A stretch of 64,000 bases of DNA from Aphrocallistes beatrix (taxonomy: Eukaryota; Porifera; Hexactinellida; Sceptrulophora; Aphrocallistidae). Both the position numbers and the translations under genes were made by a program. Every line of letters begins with the position of its first letter. The stretch's first letter is position 1. The DNA lies in assembly GCA_963281255.1 (NCBI GenBank), contig OY725496.1, forward strand, positions 2,604,001 through 2,668,000, in the 5' to 3' direction. Below are positions 10,595 through 21,575 of the stretch, piece by piece. The notes below the pieces were generated by a model. That model had not been told where the DNA came from. It saw only the letters and a list, made by a program, of their open reading frames with translations, and made no database searches.

Positions 10595-10821
10595 GCCAGC
10601 TCCCCCTGCTCTCGCATCAGATCTAGTCCCTGTATAAAAAATGCCACATAAGGATTAACCTCATGCAGCATATGCTGCAATCCTTTTAGCTCAGGGAGCG
10701 CAGCATCTCCAAGATTGCGCTGACGGTTCGCCACTTCTGCATCAGTGGTTTCGTCATGATTCTAGATCTGTGCGAATGCGGGTGCATCGCCTTCGTTAGG
10801 CATCAACCGTCCGATACGATG

Positions 10822-11010
10822 TTACATCACTCCGTGTATACGAAATGTGTACACTCCCCGATTAGCATTAGCCAGACCCTTATTGATGTTCGCTCCAAGA
10901 TAAGCGAATGAAAGAGCGTTGTTGTATGCTCTGCTCTGTTGTCTAAACGCTCTTCCCCGCGGGTCTGTAGCCGTTAGCAGGTACATCAACAGTTCAGGGT
11001 GTGGATCCAC
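10822..11010 (-). pseudogene. Helitron N-terminal block
   Basis: A short frame contains FRQQSRAYNNALSFAYLGAN and VYTFRIHGVM, matching the conserved RxYNxxLAFxSxGAxxD and GxYTFRxxGxxYHxxG blocks at the start of the Helitron Rep protein. Stops on both sides separate it from the repeats upstream and the main Rep region. Confidence 0.8.
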
Positions 11011-11214
11011 AGGAAGCAGAACAACCTTGCCCTACCCACAAAATAAGGAGAACTTATAACAGGATTTAGTACTACCTGAGAGCTTCTCTCCCGCCCAGAA
11101 TTTTGCCTGACACACCGCAGCTGTATGTCATACTGCCACCTGAATGCTCGTCGACAATACTATCAGGACAATAATTGACCTAGCAAAATTATGGGCAATG
11201 CGAGATTTAACTCT

Positions 11215-12315
11215 CTAAGCATACAACTTAGCATGGTACTTCAGACGTGAGCTGGCTTGCTCTTCCGTTTCACAGGCTATCTTCCAGGCTTGTCTATCCC
11301 TCTGATCTAGGAGACGAACTTTGCGAGCATCCTCCGTCTCACTGTCCAAGCGGGAAGCCTCACGATCCCTCTGGTCTAGGAGACGAACTTCGCGAGCGTC
11401 CTCCGTCTCACAGTCTAAGCGGAAAATCTGACGAGCCCGCAAGTCTAGGAGACGAACTTCGCGAGCGTCCTCCGTCTCACTGTCTAAGTGGAATGTCTGA
11501 CGATCCCGCAAGTCCAGGAGACGAACTTGGCGAGCTTCCTCCGTCTCACCGTCTAGGCGGGATGTGTGACGATCCTGCAAGTCTAGGAGATGAACTTCGC
11601 GAGCGTCCTCCGTCTCACTGTCTAAGCGGGATGTCTGACGATCTCGCAGGTCTAGGAGACGAACTTCGCGAGCGTCTTCCGCCTCACTGTCTAAGCGGAA
11701 TGTCTGACGATCCCGCAAGTCCAGGAGACGGACTTCGCGAGCGTCCTCCGTCTCACTGTCTAAGCGGGAAGCCTGACGATCCCGCTTGTCCAGGAGACGA
11801 ACTTGGCGAGCTTCCTTCGTCTCACCATCTAGGCGTGATGTCTGACGATCCTGCAAGCCTAGGAGACGAACTTCGCGAGCGTCCTCCGTCTCACTATCGA
11901 AGCGGAAAATCTGACGATCCCGCAAGTCCAGGAGACGGACTTCGCGAGCGTCCTCCGTCTCACTGTCTAAGCGGGAAGCCTGACGATCCCGCTTGTCCTG
12001 GAGACGAAATTGGCGAGCTTCCTCCGTCTCACCGTCTAGGCGGGATGTCTGACGATCCTGCAAGTCTAGGAGACGAACTTCGCGAGCGTCCTCCGCCTCA
12101 CTGTCTAAGTGGAATGTCTGACGATCCCGCAAGTCCAGGAGACGGACTTCGCGAGCGTCCTCCGTCTCACTGTCTAAGCGGGAAGCCTGACGATCCCGCT
12201 TGTCCAGGAGACGAACTTGGCGAGCTTCCTCCGTCTCACCGTCTAGGCGTGATGTCTGACGATCCTGCAAGTCTAGGAGATGAACTTCGCGAGCGTCCTC
12301 CGTCTCACTGTCCAA
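11215..12315 (-). pseudogene. Helitron N-terminal 23-residue tandem repeat region
   Basis: The frame encodes about fifteen copies of a 23-residue unit of the form RLDSETEDAREVRLLDLRDR followed by three residues. The unit is rich in R, E, D and L and is predicted helical or coiled. Helitron proteins often start with repeated ETPEQRxxRLxxxRERxRR units, so this is an expanded version of that motif. The DNA period is 69 bases. Two alternating subtypes (SETEDAREV and GETEEARQV) suggest growth by higher-order duplication. The end near 11215 is a stop after about 14 unrelated residues. Confidence 0.85.
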
Positions 12316-12335
12316 GCGGGAAGCCTGACGCTGAC
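11250..12335. repeat. 69-base minisatellite, about 15 units
   Basis: CTAGGAGACGAACTTCGCGA recurs every 69 bases with small variants. The array is GC-richer than the rest of the window. Because the period is a multiple of three, several frames stay open on both strands. Confidence 0.95.
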
Positions 12336-12400
12336 TCAGATCAAGGCAGCGTGCAACTCTCTTCGTCGGAGTCTCAGCTCACAACCGGGAACCCTGCCGT

Positions 12401-12655
12401 TCAACCAAATCTCTCAAGCGGGCTCTTCTCCCGGTAGGCGTCTCTGTTTTCAAGTGAAGTCGAGTGCGATCTCGCATTTCTCGAAGACGCCTCCCTTTGG
12501 GTTAGGACTCTCAAACGCAGGATATTCTGTTCACAGTCATGCTGCTGGCGAAGGAGACGCTCTTGAGGAGTTTCTTTGTCTCGAACATTCCTCACTCTCT
12601 CAGCTATAGTGACACTTTTACGGGTTTGGCGCCCACGCTTGTTCAATTTAGGCAT
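12401..12655 (-). pseudogene. Helitron protein N-terminus
   Basis: The likely original start is the ATG at 12655: MPKLNKRGRQTRKSVTIAER, then RDKETPQERLLRQQHDCEQN. The ETPxxRxxRL motif is the repeat that opens many Helitron proteins. This frame is one register away from the tandem-repeat frame, so a frameshift lies between 12315 and 12401. Confidence 0.7.
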
Positions 12656-12822
12656 ATTCTATTTTGGAAATATTGGGACCAAACATACTCAAATGTATTC
12701 GTTTATATTGAAATAAAATAGACCTAATAGGAATGGAAATAGTCATTAAATGATTACGAAATTGCTTGAGGCAAATATTCCATGTTTTAAAATTCTACAA
12801 CTAAATTGATAATTAGTAAACA

Positions 12823-12890
12823 TTCGTTTGCTCGCACTGCGTGGTGGGCGGATACAAAGTGTCCGACGGAGGCGCGCGTTGGCGCCTAGG
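12823..12890 (+). mobile_element. Eroded arm-family head
   Basis: ATTCGTTTGCTCGCACTGCG is followed by GGATACAAAGTGTCC and GGAGGCGCGCGTTGGCGCC, the GC-rich head of the arm family without its AT-rich body. Helitron-side sequence at 12656-12822 is unassigned. Confidence 0.6.
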
Positions 12891-12899
12891 CTACTAGGC

Positions 12900-13280
12900 A
12901 TTTATCATTAAAATTAGGCGATGATGGCGCAGCAAATTTTTAACCACGGTCCTATGTCCGATGGATCTAGGAGTGAAATTGGTTTAGAGGGCCTCAGTTT
13001 CGAGCTCTTCTAGTTTTTGTGCAATAAGTAAAAGAATGAAATCACAAAATGCTACGTAATGATGATGATTTTCATATATTAAAAATCGTATGAGGAGGTG
13101 CACAACATATACATATATGTCAGCAGCTTCACAAAAAGATTCAGGGCGCGATATCTTTTAAACTCTGGTCTGTGCATCACTTATGGCCTGCCGGGCATCA
13201 GCACTCATTTTAGTACTGTGCTACTATATTATTATATTGGATCATAGATCCAATATAACAATATCGGAAGCACACTAAAA
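12900..13280 (-). repeat. Dispersed repeat with GTAGCACAGT core
   Basis: CTCATTTTAGTACTGTGCTA with a neighbouring perfect palindrome ATTGGATC/GATCCAAT is the inverse of sequence at 46655-46790. CGCGATATCTTTTAAACTC and GATGATGGCGCAGC match, in inverse order, 37741-37900. A GGAAGCACACT end is at 13266. Another piece is at the right window edge. It is a low-copy non-autonomous element of unknown class. Confidence 0.5.
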
Positions 13281-13308
13281 GCATATGTGGGAATAAATTT
13301 GCTCTGCC

Positions 13309-14136
13309 CATAGCCTACTATATATAAGGCCTAAGAGTAACTTAACCAGGGATGCGGTAGAAGATGGTTTAAGAAATACATGAGCTGCCTTAAATCATTA
13401 ACAAAGCACAATAGAGCTTAGGAATGTATTACCAGGTTATATAAATATGGTGTCAAAGTACCCATATCCGTTGTTAAAATTTGGATTAGTTATCAAATGA
13501 TTCCGCAACAGGTTATATTTGAGTCAAATTTAGTGATTTTCAGAAGTCCCATTTGATAGCAAATAGACTACTTCCTATTAAGTATTACCAAATGTGACCA
13601 ATATTATAAATTGTCTAATAACTCGTAAATTATTGAATTTAGACATAGAAATTGTATTATAGCTTAATAGGAAGTAGTATATTCGCTATCAAATGGGATT
13701 ACATTTGAATGTGTAGCTGTTGCAGTTTTCAAGATATAACCCCAACTGACCAAAACACGTTTCCATAGCAACACTGGAATGTAGCAACATTCCTTGAAAA
13801 ATTCCAAAAAAATTCGTATTAACTCATTCACATCTCAGTTCATTGATAAAAAATTTTATAATAAAAACACTTAGAAGTGCCCATAAACGGCCTCTGAAAA
13901 TCACCAAATTGGTCACAAAAATACCCTATTGTGCAACCATATGGTGACTAATCAAAATTTTAACAACGAATATGGGTATCTTGACACCATATTTATATAT
14001 GCTGGTAATACATTCCTAAGCTCTATTGTTCTTTGTTAATGATTTAAGGCAGCTCATGTATTTCTTCAACCATCTTCTACCGCATCCCTAGTGCCAAATT
14101 CGCAAGTTACTCTGAGGCCTTATTATAGTAGGCTAT
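13309..14136. mobile_element. P-superfamily-like fold-back element with 8 bp duplication
   Basis: The element begins CATAGCCTACTATATATAAG and ends TTATTATAGTAGGCTAT. It is flanked by GCTCTGCC on both sides (13301-13308 and 14137-14144), an 8 bp target duplication. Most of its length is an imperfect inverted repeat: blocks such as AATGTATTACCAG, ATGGTGTCAAAGTACCCATA and TAGTTATCAAATGA recur inverted. It has no coding frame. The P-like class is inferred from the shared terminus with the elements at 15473 and 16537, the latter carrying a THAP domain. Confidence 0.75.
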
Positions 14137-14264
14137 GCTCTGCCTTTTATTTAAAACTGAAATACCATTTGGAAAATAATCAAATGGCAATAGTAACATT
14201 TTTGTGTGCTACTTTGAACTCAGGAGGTAATTCACCCTTAAGTTAACTTAAGTACTTGTACATA

Positions 14265-14407
14265 CGGTGAATTCGCTCAATAGCAACTCGAATTTTGCCT
14301 ACACAAAGGTTGCTAATAGGGGAACAGAATTAATACAAGTATAAAGTCTATACGGGACTTGAAAATTGTTTGCTAATAGGGGAGTTGCTAATAAGCGAAC
14401 TCCACTA
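14265..14407. mobile_element. Short Tigger-like MITE
   Basis: Ends CGGTGAATTCGCTCAATAGC and GTTGCTAATAAGCGAACTCC are inverted repeats, with TA next to the left end. A sister copy lies at 33077-33234. Confidence 0.6.
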
Positions 14408-15464
14408 CGTAAGTATATTAATTGGAAACTTGAAAATTTCAAATTCGCATACTTCAAGTATATGGTGTTTTCCAACAACTAGTAGTTTTGTTTCAAAATG
14501 CAATATCAGTATTTTATTTTCATTACTCAATATCAAAAATTACACTGGTCAACAAAAAACCTTTTTTTAGTCGGCTCATCTGAATCAACATTGACATAGC
14601 TAGAAAAATCATCATAAAATACTTCTGGAGGCAGCGTAAACTCAATATCTTTTGAAGAGCTCGGTGCACAAATTATCATACATCCAATAAGATTTTTATG
14701 GGATTGGCTTGGGATACATCTAAAGCAGCAAATTATCACTATATCTAATATATCACTATATCCACTATCACTATATATATTATCTACTGTATTCTGAAAT
14801 CGCAGAAATTTTCCCTATTTTTCGCTATAGTATTTCAACAACCACCAGTTGACAGTATCTAAAAGAAATCTAAACGTTATAATTCAAAACGGTTCGGAAT
14901 CCGAATCAACACTTAAACACACATATAGTACGTTTCCACTATGTCTGTTACAACCCTACTATTATGGTATTTGAATAAATATGACCGTTTAATTTCGTTG
15001 GTTTTAGCTAATTATCGAAAATCAAAAGTTGAAAAACTCGAGTCATTTCGGCAATCAATCTAATATCTTAGGCAATAAAATGTGTGTCGACCAGTGCTAT
15101 TATAGACAGGCATCGTGAGAATTTAAAAAGGCCCCGCGCACCCGAGTAGCACGGCGAACAAGCACCTCGTGATAGTCACCCTGCCGGCGCCTGGAAATAT
15201 GAAATAATTCAGAGGTACTCTATGGATACTTAATATTGATCACGATCACTATCTACTCTCGAAATTTATACTGTGATACAGTGGATAATAATGGATATAG
15301 TAATAATCCCGAGGGAGGGAACCTTTGGTCAAATTATCACTATATACAATATAATTAGTATGGAAAATCATCGACGGGCCTCTAATCAAAGATAATTTAT
15401 AACTACTACGTATATCCAATATCAACTAAAGGAGAAATATCTACTATATTGTTTCAGAAAAATA
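14408..15464. other. Unassigned AT-rich stretch
   Basis: The only structure seen is repeated TATCACTATAT-type text at 14738-14785 and 15338-15352 and a short GC-rich island at about 15127-15195 that ends GGCGCCTGG, like a decayed arm-family head. No coding frame is supported. Confidence 0.3.
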
Positions 15465-15472
15465 GGATAAAC

Positions 15473-16528
15473 CATAGCCTACTCTAATAATGCCTCACAG
15501 TAGACTGAAAATCATGGACTAGGGATGAAGTAGTAGCCGAATGGATTAATACACGATTAGCCTAAAATCGTTAACCATGTAGAATTAAGAATGTATTACC
15601 AGCATATATAAACATGGTATCAAAGTACACATATCTGTTGTTAAAATTTCGATTAGTCATCATATCATTGCGCAACAGGTCATTCTAAAGACAATTTTAG
15701 CGATTTTCTAAGCTGTTTTAACCCTATTTCTAAATGGTATTGAGGTGTGATTTGTGTGTAGAACCAAGATTAGTACAAGGTGATTTGAATAATTTCGAAA
15801 TTTTAAATGGAATGGTGTTGCATTCCTACGTTGCTATGGTAAAGCATTTTGGTCAGTTTGGGCCATTTCATGCAAACTGTAATGATTAGAGCTCCAAATT
15901 TGATTGTGTTTGATAGGCAATGGACTACTTCCTATTAGGTAATAATACAACTTGAACATCTAAATTCAAGGAGTTTTGAGTTATGGGTTGATTTTAAGAT
16001 TGTGGCCAAACACTAAATTGTCGCATAACGTAGTCTGTGAATTTAGAAGTAAAATTTGTATTATTACCTAATAGGAAGTAGCCAATTGCCTATCGAATAC
16101 GATCAAATTGTAAGACCTAGTTCTTACAGTTTGCTTGAAATGGCCCAAACTGACCAAAATGCTTTACCATAGCAACGTAGGAATGCAACAACATTCCATT
16201 GAAAATTTCTAAATTATTCAAATCACCTTGTACTAATCTTGGTTCTACACAAAAATCACACCTTAATACCATTTAGAAATAGGGTTAAAACAGCTTAGAA
16301 AATCGCTAAAATTGTCCTTAGAATGACCTGTTGCGCAATGATATGATGACTAATCGAAATTTTGACAACGGATATATGTACTTTGATGCCATGTTTATAT
16401 ATGCTGGTAATACATTCTTAATGCCTATTCTGCATGGTTAACGATTTTAGGCTAATCGTGTATTAATCCATTCGGCTATTACCGCATCCTTGGTTATTTT
16501 ACTGTGAGGCATTATTAGAGTAGGCTAT
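15473..16528. mobile_element. P-superfamily-like fold-back element, near-palindromic
   Basis: It starts CATAGCCTACTCTAATAATG and ends CATTATTAGAGTAGGCTAT. The flanks are GGATAAAC (15465-15472 and 16529-16536). The two arms, each about 490 bases, are close inverted copies around a loop near 16000: ACCTAATAGGAAGTAG, CCATAGCAACGTAGGAATG and GCTGGTAATACATTCTTAA each occur on both sides in opposite sense. No reading frame is present. It shares its outer 11 bases with the element at 13309. Confidence 0.8.
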
Positions 16529-16536
16529 GGATAAAC

Positions 16537-18232
16537 CATAGCATTCTATATACTAAGGCAATGCCCTCAAATTTTGAAAAAAAATGGACAAATCCAAATA
16601 TATTGTAATTTAGTTTTTATATCATTCTAGGGAAGTCTAAATCATCCGATAATGAGATATTTTGTTAATCCAATGGTTATTTATGTACTTATAGCCGGTC
16701 AAATCTGGCCTTTCTCAATCAAAATCTATTAATTTAAATTTTTAAAATTATCGATTGGTGCACATCCGTATGATCACCCTAACACAAAAAATATTCACAT
16801 TTTAAGCACAAACATATTGTAAAAAACACGCAAAATACTTTCATATAAAAGGAAAGTTTAAAAGCTGAAAATAATTTTGTCCCAAAAATTCTTAATTAAA
16901 TGGCTTGACAAAATATTTTTCAACATAAAAAAATATTAAAGTTAAAATTGAAAAAAATAGCTTCGCTACTAGTTCAATCAATCGCTAATAATGATATTTG
17001 AACAGTTAAATCAACTTGATCCTAGTCAATAGTGTAGTTGAGGAACGGCCCAACCACGGATATAGTATAGGATTCAGACTTTGAGTGACTATAACTTCAT
17101 ATTTATTCCTAGTTCGAAACTCATATTATGCATTAATTCTTATACTAACTAGTACTAGCCATAAACAGTATAACAATGGTTGAATTAAGACTTTGATTTT
17201 TTGGGTTTCATCTCCTTAAGAGTAGAAATAGTAAACTTAGCTTCTGTTTCTTTGAATTCCGCAAGACTTTTCTGATATGCTTCTTATATCCTCCTTTCCT
17301 CCTTGTCATCTAGAGATAGTCTTTGACAATTAACAGTAGCGTCCGTCAGATAACTAGGACAGTTAGGAAAGATGCTAGGGACTGCACCCTTCTTGAGACC
17401 CACTTTCTTCCTTTCCGTCTCAATCATCTCCAATCCATCTGAGAATTGAATGGTCATTTCGATGTCTTCTTCATGGAAATGGTGTATGCAGACCTTGAAA
17501 TTTTCAAAAAACAAATTACTATAGAGTATTGTGATTAAAGTGTATTATCCAACATACCCTCAATCGTTTGTTCATCTCGTAGTCTTCTCTCCCTCGAGGT
17601 ATAGCTCGGAACGATTTTTAACGAGTCTCATTGTCAGCAGGGAAAGAGAAAACAGGTATGTATTCATCTTATCACAATAGTTTGACTTACAACCAGGTAC
17701 CAGACGAGCCATGTTGAAAAGTATGCTAATCGAGTAATAGTGAGAATAGGGTAGAATAGAGCAGAAGTGATGTGAAGATGAATGTTGAATAGACAAGCGA
17801 TTTGCAGATAGGCGATTTGAGTGAGTGACAATATTTTGAGAACATTTTGAAATATCGTAAAAATATCTAACGTTTATTAGACAGAAGTTGACACATATAG
17901 GTAAATTCACAGGCTTATTTCGAAGTAATTACATCAGTGCATCTATTTCCTGAACCCGAGGTTGTAAAAAATCAAAATGTTGTCATTGTAAGGTGATGTA
18001 TTCTGATATTTTTCACGCATAGATAGATGATGCAAATATCCAGGAAAATGAATTATTAGTTTCGGAAAATTATTCCAAAATATCTTCTAACTAGGGAGTA
18101 TATGAATTTATCATATTTAATCATAAAATCATAAAACTTAGTAGATTAATTGTCTAGAAATTTCCAGGATAATTTCCAACCATGGTCCAGATTTTGAATA
18201 GAGTGCCATTGCCTTAGTATATAGAATGCTAT
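16537..18232 (-). mobile_element. P-like element with broken THAP gene
   Basis: Termini CATAGCATTCTATATACTAA and TTAGTATATAGAATGCTAT are inverted repeats extending to GGCAATG (about 27 bases). GGATAAAC follows at 18233-18240 and precedes at 16529-16536. P elements carry THAP-domain transposases and make 8 bp duplications, both of which are seen here. The element is 1.7 kb, and only the THAP region is recognisable, so most of the transposase is gone. Confidence 0.75.
17284..17712 (-). pseudogene. THAP zinc-finger domain (two exons, broken)
   Basis: A start at 17712 gives MARLVPGCKSNYCDKMNTY, the C-x(4)-C opening of a C2CH THAP finger. After a one-base frameshift the neighbouring frame gives VFSFPADNETR, a stop, then SFRAIPRGREDYE, matching the usual FxFPxDxxxRxxWxxAI text. 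A short intron of about 60 bases with GT and AG borders (about 17555 to 17495) leads to VCIHHFHEEDIE, providing the C-x2-H pair, and then AVPSIFPNCPSYL, the AVPTIF-type box that ends THAP domains. THAP domains bind DNA in P-element transposases. Frameshift and stop mean no protein is made. Confidence 0.75.
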
Positions 18233-18411
18233 GGATAAACCCTAGATCAATCGTTGAAAGCTAGCCTCTAGCATATTTCCAAAATTAATCTACTTTATCC
18301 AAATATTGTAAACAAAAAATGAATTATTTAGAACTAGATTTACAAATACTTACTTCTGGACTCTTGCTCCTATTTCCTATAAAAAAGCAAGTAAAATAAA
18401 CAATAAATTAA

Positions 18412-20338
18412 GGATACCGCCCTCGAAAAATCTTGCCTGGCGTAAAAAAAACAGCAAAATGTTTTATTGCTAATTTCATTGTATTACTGATCGGTCTACC
18501 ATCTGATAGCACTATTTGGGCGGCATTTTCTTTTATTTTTTGCGAAATAATCCCTTAAAGTTTAGCGTTAATAAAAATTGAAAAATTATTAGAGGATTTT
18601 AACTCATTTACCAATTAGTTTTTAACTTATTTGATATTATTTTAATGATATGAACCTTAACATTGTTTTAGCACCTTTGGAGATTATAAAACACAAAGAT
18701 TTAAAAGAATGGGCAAATAAAATCCAAACAAAATAGCTCTATAAGGGAGTTCATTTATATAATCCTCGGGAAATCGCAAGTTTGATCTCAGATATTTTGT
18801 GATCCCTGGGTCAGAAATAAAATTCTGATCGTTTCAAAAAAAAATTGTTCAGATCCGACCACTTGTTCTTGAGATATCGCATATTATAGGTAAAGTTCGG
18901 TCATAATATCCCTCTAAGGTCCCGAAAGAGGCCGATGTCATAGCTTAAAAACTATTGTAGATATATAATATATTATATCCTTAAATAAAAGGATATATGC
19001 GAAAATATATAGGTTCCTCGACCATTCCTTTGTCAAAAAATAAATAATTCTCGACTTATCATTGATTTAATTGTAATACAAATTCTATGGAGAACTTTGA
19101 ATCTATTAGAAAATGGCGAATCTAATCATTAAATATGTGTCCAAATTTAGCTATTATGCTAAATAGTGAATACATTTGTCGTTAATAATATGTACAGAAA
19201 AATTGGAGAACTTTTGATAATTATTTTGAAAGTTCTGGCCTTGGACCTCGCAGATTCGGTCAAAAACCCCCATTTAGGGTCCAAAAAGAGATATCTCTCT
19301 ATCTTTATAAATACAAGTCCAAATTCTTAGTTCTCACTTCCTAATATACTTTTTATGAGTGTACATATATGATTCTTTGATAATAATTGCACTACACCCT
19401 ATGGAATGTTAAGTTTCTAAATTTTTGTCATATGATGACGTAGCATTTTTCGGAAATCCTAACTTCGAAACTAAAAGTCGTAGACTTTTGCTCTTACTTC
19501 CTAATATACTTTTTGGAAGCTTTTTATTCATTCTAAACTGATATATTATACTTCGCAGTGCCAGGAATATGAAATATTATCTACAATTATCTCAAAATAT
19601 TCGGAGTCAGGGGCCTCAAGGAAATTTGTGGATTTTCAGGGTACTTTTGCTATTTTGGTAAATATTTGGCTTTAATATACCTAAATCAGCAGTATGGATG
19701 CGAATAAATGTCTGTGGATGCTTATGTGCATTATTAATAACTCATTTTACATTCTTCTTAACACCTAAACTTAAAATCTCTATTACTCGGGACTTTAAAA
19801 TTTCAAAATTGACCGTCTTTACAGAATTATTTCTCAAAGTTGGTTTGAGATAGAAGTTTGAAAATTTCAAGAGTTGTTTCATATCATTAGGCGATGAACG
19901 TAGGACCACCATTTTTGGATATATTCTAACTCGGTGATTTTATTCATGATTTCAACAAAAAAACAGATATTTTTGGCCCTTTTTTTTCGGACACCGATAA
20001 AATTTACAATATTTGTCATTTTAACTTTCTTCTGGTCCTATGAAGTTGCAAATATGGTAGACTATCTATGATTCGATTTTGGAAGCGTTTGATTACTTGG
20101 TATGTCCTAAACAATTCATTGAGTGCATAAATTTCTACCATTAAGATGTGCTAGCAGAAAATTAAAAAAACAGACTTTGAGACACTGTATCTCAAAATCT
20201 AGGAATGAGAATCAAAAACTGTTTGGAATGTGCCAGTATTTCTTGATGGAGATACCTCCACACGCTTAACATCTCTTATAGCTCTACTTTCATCGTATGC
20301 TGTAATGCAAATCATATGTTTTTTCGAGGGCGGTATCC
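18412..20338 (+). mobile_element. Complete GGATACC-end TTAA element (copy A)
   Basis: It is flanked by TTAA at 18408-18411 and 20339-20342. The ends are GGATACCGCCCTCGAAAAA and TTTTTTCGAGGGCGGTATCC, perfect inverted repeats over about 20 bases. The 1.93 kb body is AT-rich and holds no frame longer than about 60 codons. TTAA duplication is typical of piggyBac and some other DDE transposons, but the GG start differs from the usual piggyBac CCY terminus. The 18241-18407 flank shows nothing recognisable. Confidence 0.85.
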
Positions 20339-20342
20339 TTAA

Positions 20343-20992
20343 CTTTACATAACTTTATATAGTGGAAATTTTGAAGAGTTGCATTACGATTTGGGTAAAT
20401 AGATGTTCAATGATACCAATAGAAATATAAACTACCTAAATACTGGAAATATTCCAAGTCACTCTCGAAATATTCGTGATGTCATACTTAACTTAAAATA
20501 TTATGTAACTTTCTGAAAAGTTTAACAAATGAGTCAAAATTTGTCAAGCATTTCAACTGTACCACTTAAAATTAATAGAGTATGCAATCTATTTGAATTC
20601 TTTAAAAATCTCTTCTAATTTTGAAAATTCAAAAGTTAAGCAAATCTTAAGTTTTATTAGTGAATAAGGCCCCTGGACTCTAAATATTCTTCAGCGATGT
20701 GTAAATATGCTACTACGTCGTCAAAAGCCGACAAAAAAGAGAAAAAATGATAAAATGAGGGCAGTTCATTCGTTTGGAAGATTCTATCAGTGGGTGCTTT
20801 TTACTATGTTTCGGAACTGCAAGACTTTGAGGGGTTTAAAAGGAAGAATAATATGAATCGGATAGAGAAGTAATCAATCTCACCAGTGGCGTAACTAGAC
20901 TCTCCAAAGCGAAGAGACAGAGGCAACTGCCTCTTCTGCCTCAATGGTAGCTACGCACTGGTCACTATTTTGGTTTGGCGAATTAAATATTT
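20343..20992. other. Mostly unassigned stretch with a tiny hAT-like hairpin
   Basis: Only a 79-base inverted repeat at 20883-20961 stands out: CAGTGGCGTAACTA at one end and TAGCTACGCACTG at the other. This terminus is common in hAT MITEs, but no convincing 8 bp duplication is seen. The remaining sequence is plain AT-rich DNA. Confidence 0.4.
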
Positions 20993-21483
20993 ACAAGCGC
21001 GCTTCGCGCTTGCTTGCGCTGCGCGGCTGGCGAACACTTCGCGTCCGCCGGAGGCTCTCTTCAGTCGCCTGGAGTCACATTGGTTAATTATAAGGGAGAT
21101 ACATCTCTAAATATGTCTATTCTACTGTGCTAATCGATATCACTCGAAAAATCACCAAATTTGTGAATGTAAAATTTTTTGATGCGTAATGATGACGTCA
21201 TAACAAAGTGATGAGTCATCATTTTTTTATGATAGTCGCATCATATGTGAGATATGTTAGTATACAGATTCTATTAAAATTTCAGCCTTCTATCTCCTAT
21301 AATGGCTGAGTTATGCCCGAATAACTGTGTTGCTTAACTTTTAAAAATGTGACAATGACGTCATAATTCCATGATGAGTCGACATTTTGCTCTGAGCTCA
21401 GAACTTACTGGAGCCATAGCCAAAATACTCCCACATGCCAAAAATTAGCTTTCTATGACCGGCAGTTTCTTCAATCAATTCGT

Positions 21484-21540
<57 letters not shown>

Positions 21541-21575
21541 ACAATAATCGAGTTTTAATAGTAAGGATTTCTCAA
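20993..21575 (+). mobile_element. Complete arm-family copy with internal (TA)n
   Basis: It opens ACAAGCGCGCTTCGCGCTTG, then hairpin head, then the AT-rich body, then CAATCAATTCGTTACA, a (TA)n run at 21487-21531, and CACACATACACAATAATCG with GAGTTTTAATAGTAAGGAT. The post-microsatellite text is shared with copies at 34340, 35725 (inverted) and 40374, so the (TA)n is internal to the unit. Confidence 0.85.
21193..21363 (+). promoter_or_regulatory. CRE and AP-1 site cluster inside an arm copy
   Basis: TGACGTCA at 21193-21200, TGAGTCA at 21212-21218 and TGACGTCA at 21356-21363 lie at fixed places in the arm. The same sites recur in other copies: 4559 and 4578; 23056 and 23074 (inverted); 34497; 53271 and 53433. 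These are consensus sites of CREB/ATF and AP-1 bZIP factors. Binding or regulatory use is not shown by sequence. Confidence 0.55.

Larger units (their letters stand above)
5999..12655 (-). mobile_element. Degenerate autonomous Helitron
   Basis: Minus-strand remnants follow the Helitron order: a proline-poor basic N-terminus, tandem repeats, Helitron-like N domain, HUH Rep nuclease, and Pif1-family helicase. They span from 12655 down to about 7165, broken by at least eight frameshifts or stops. The 3' terminus is uncertain: a candidate CTGA end (CTRR pattern) at 5999-6002 lies 14 bases beyond a hairpin at 6017-6034, but the flanking base is A instead of the expected T. The 5' TC end was not located. 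Confidence 0.85.

Noticed and set aside
11250..12335. CRISPR-like array
   Set aside because: The units are contiguous 69-base repeats without unique spacers, inside a eukaryotic Helitron coding region.
11247..12437. 396-codon plus-strand proline/serine-rich frame as a gene
   Set aside because: It is the complement of the Helitron 23-residue repeat; a 69-base period without stops opens several frames, and it has no independent domain.
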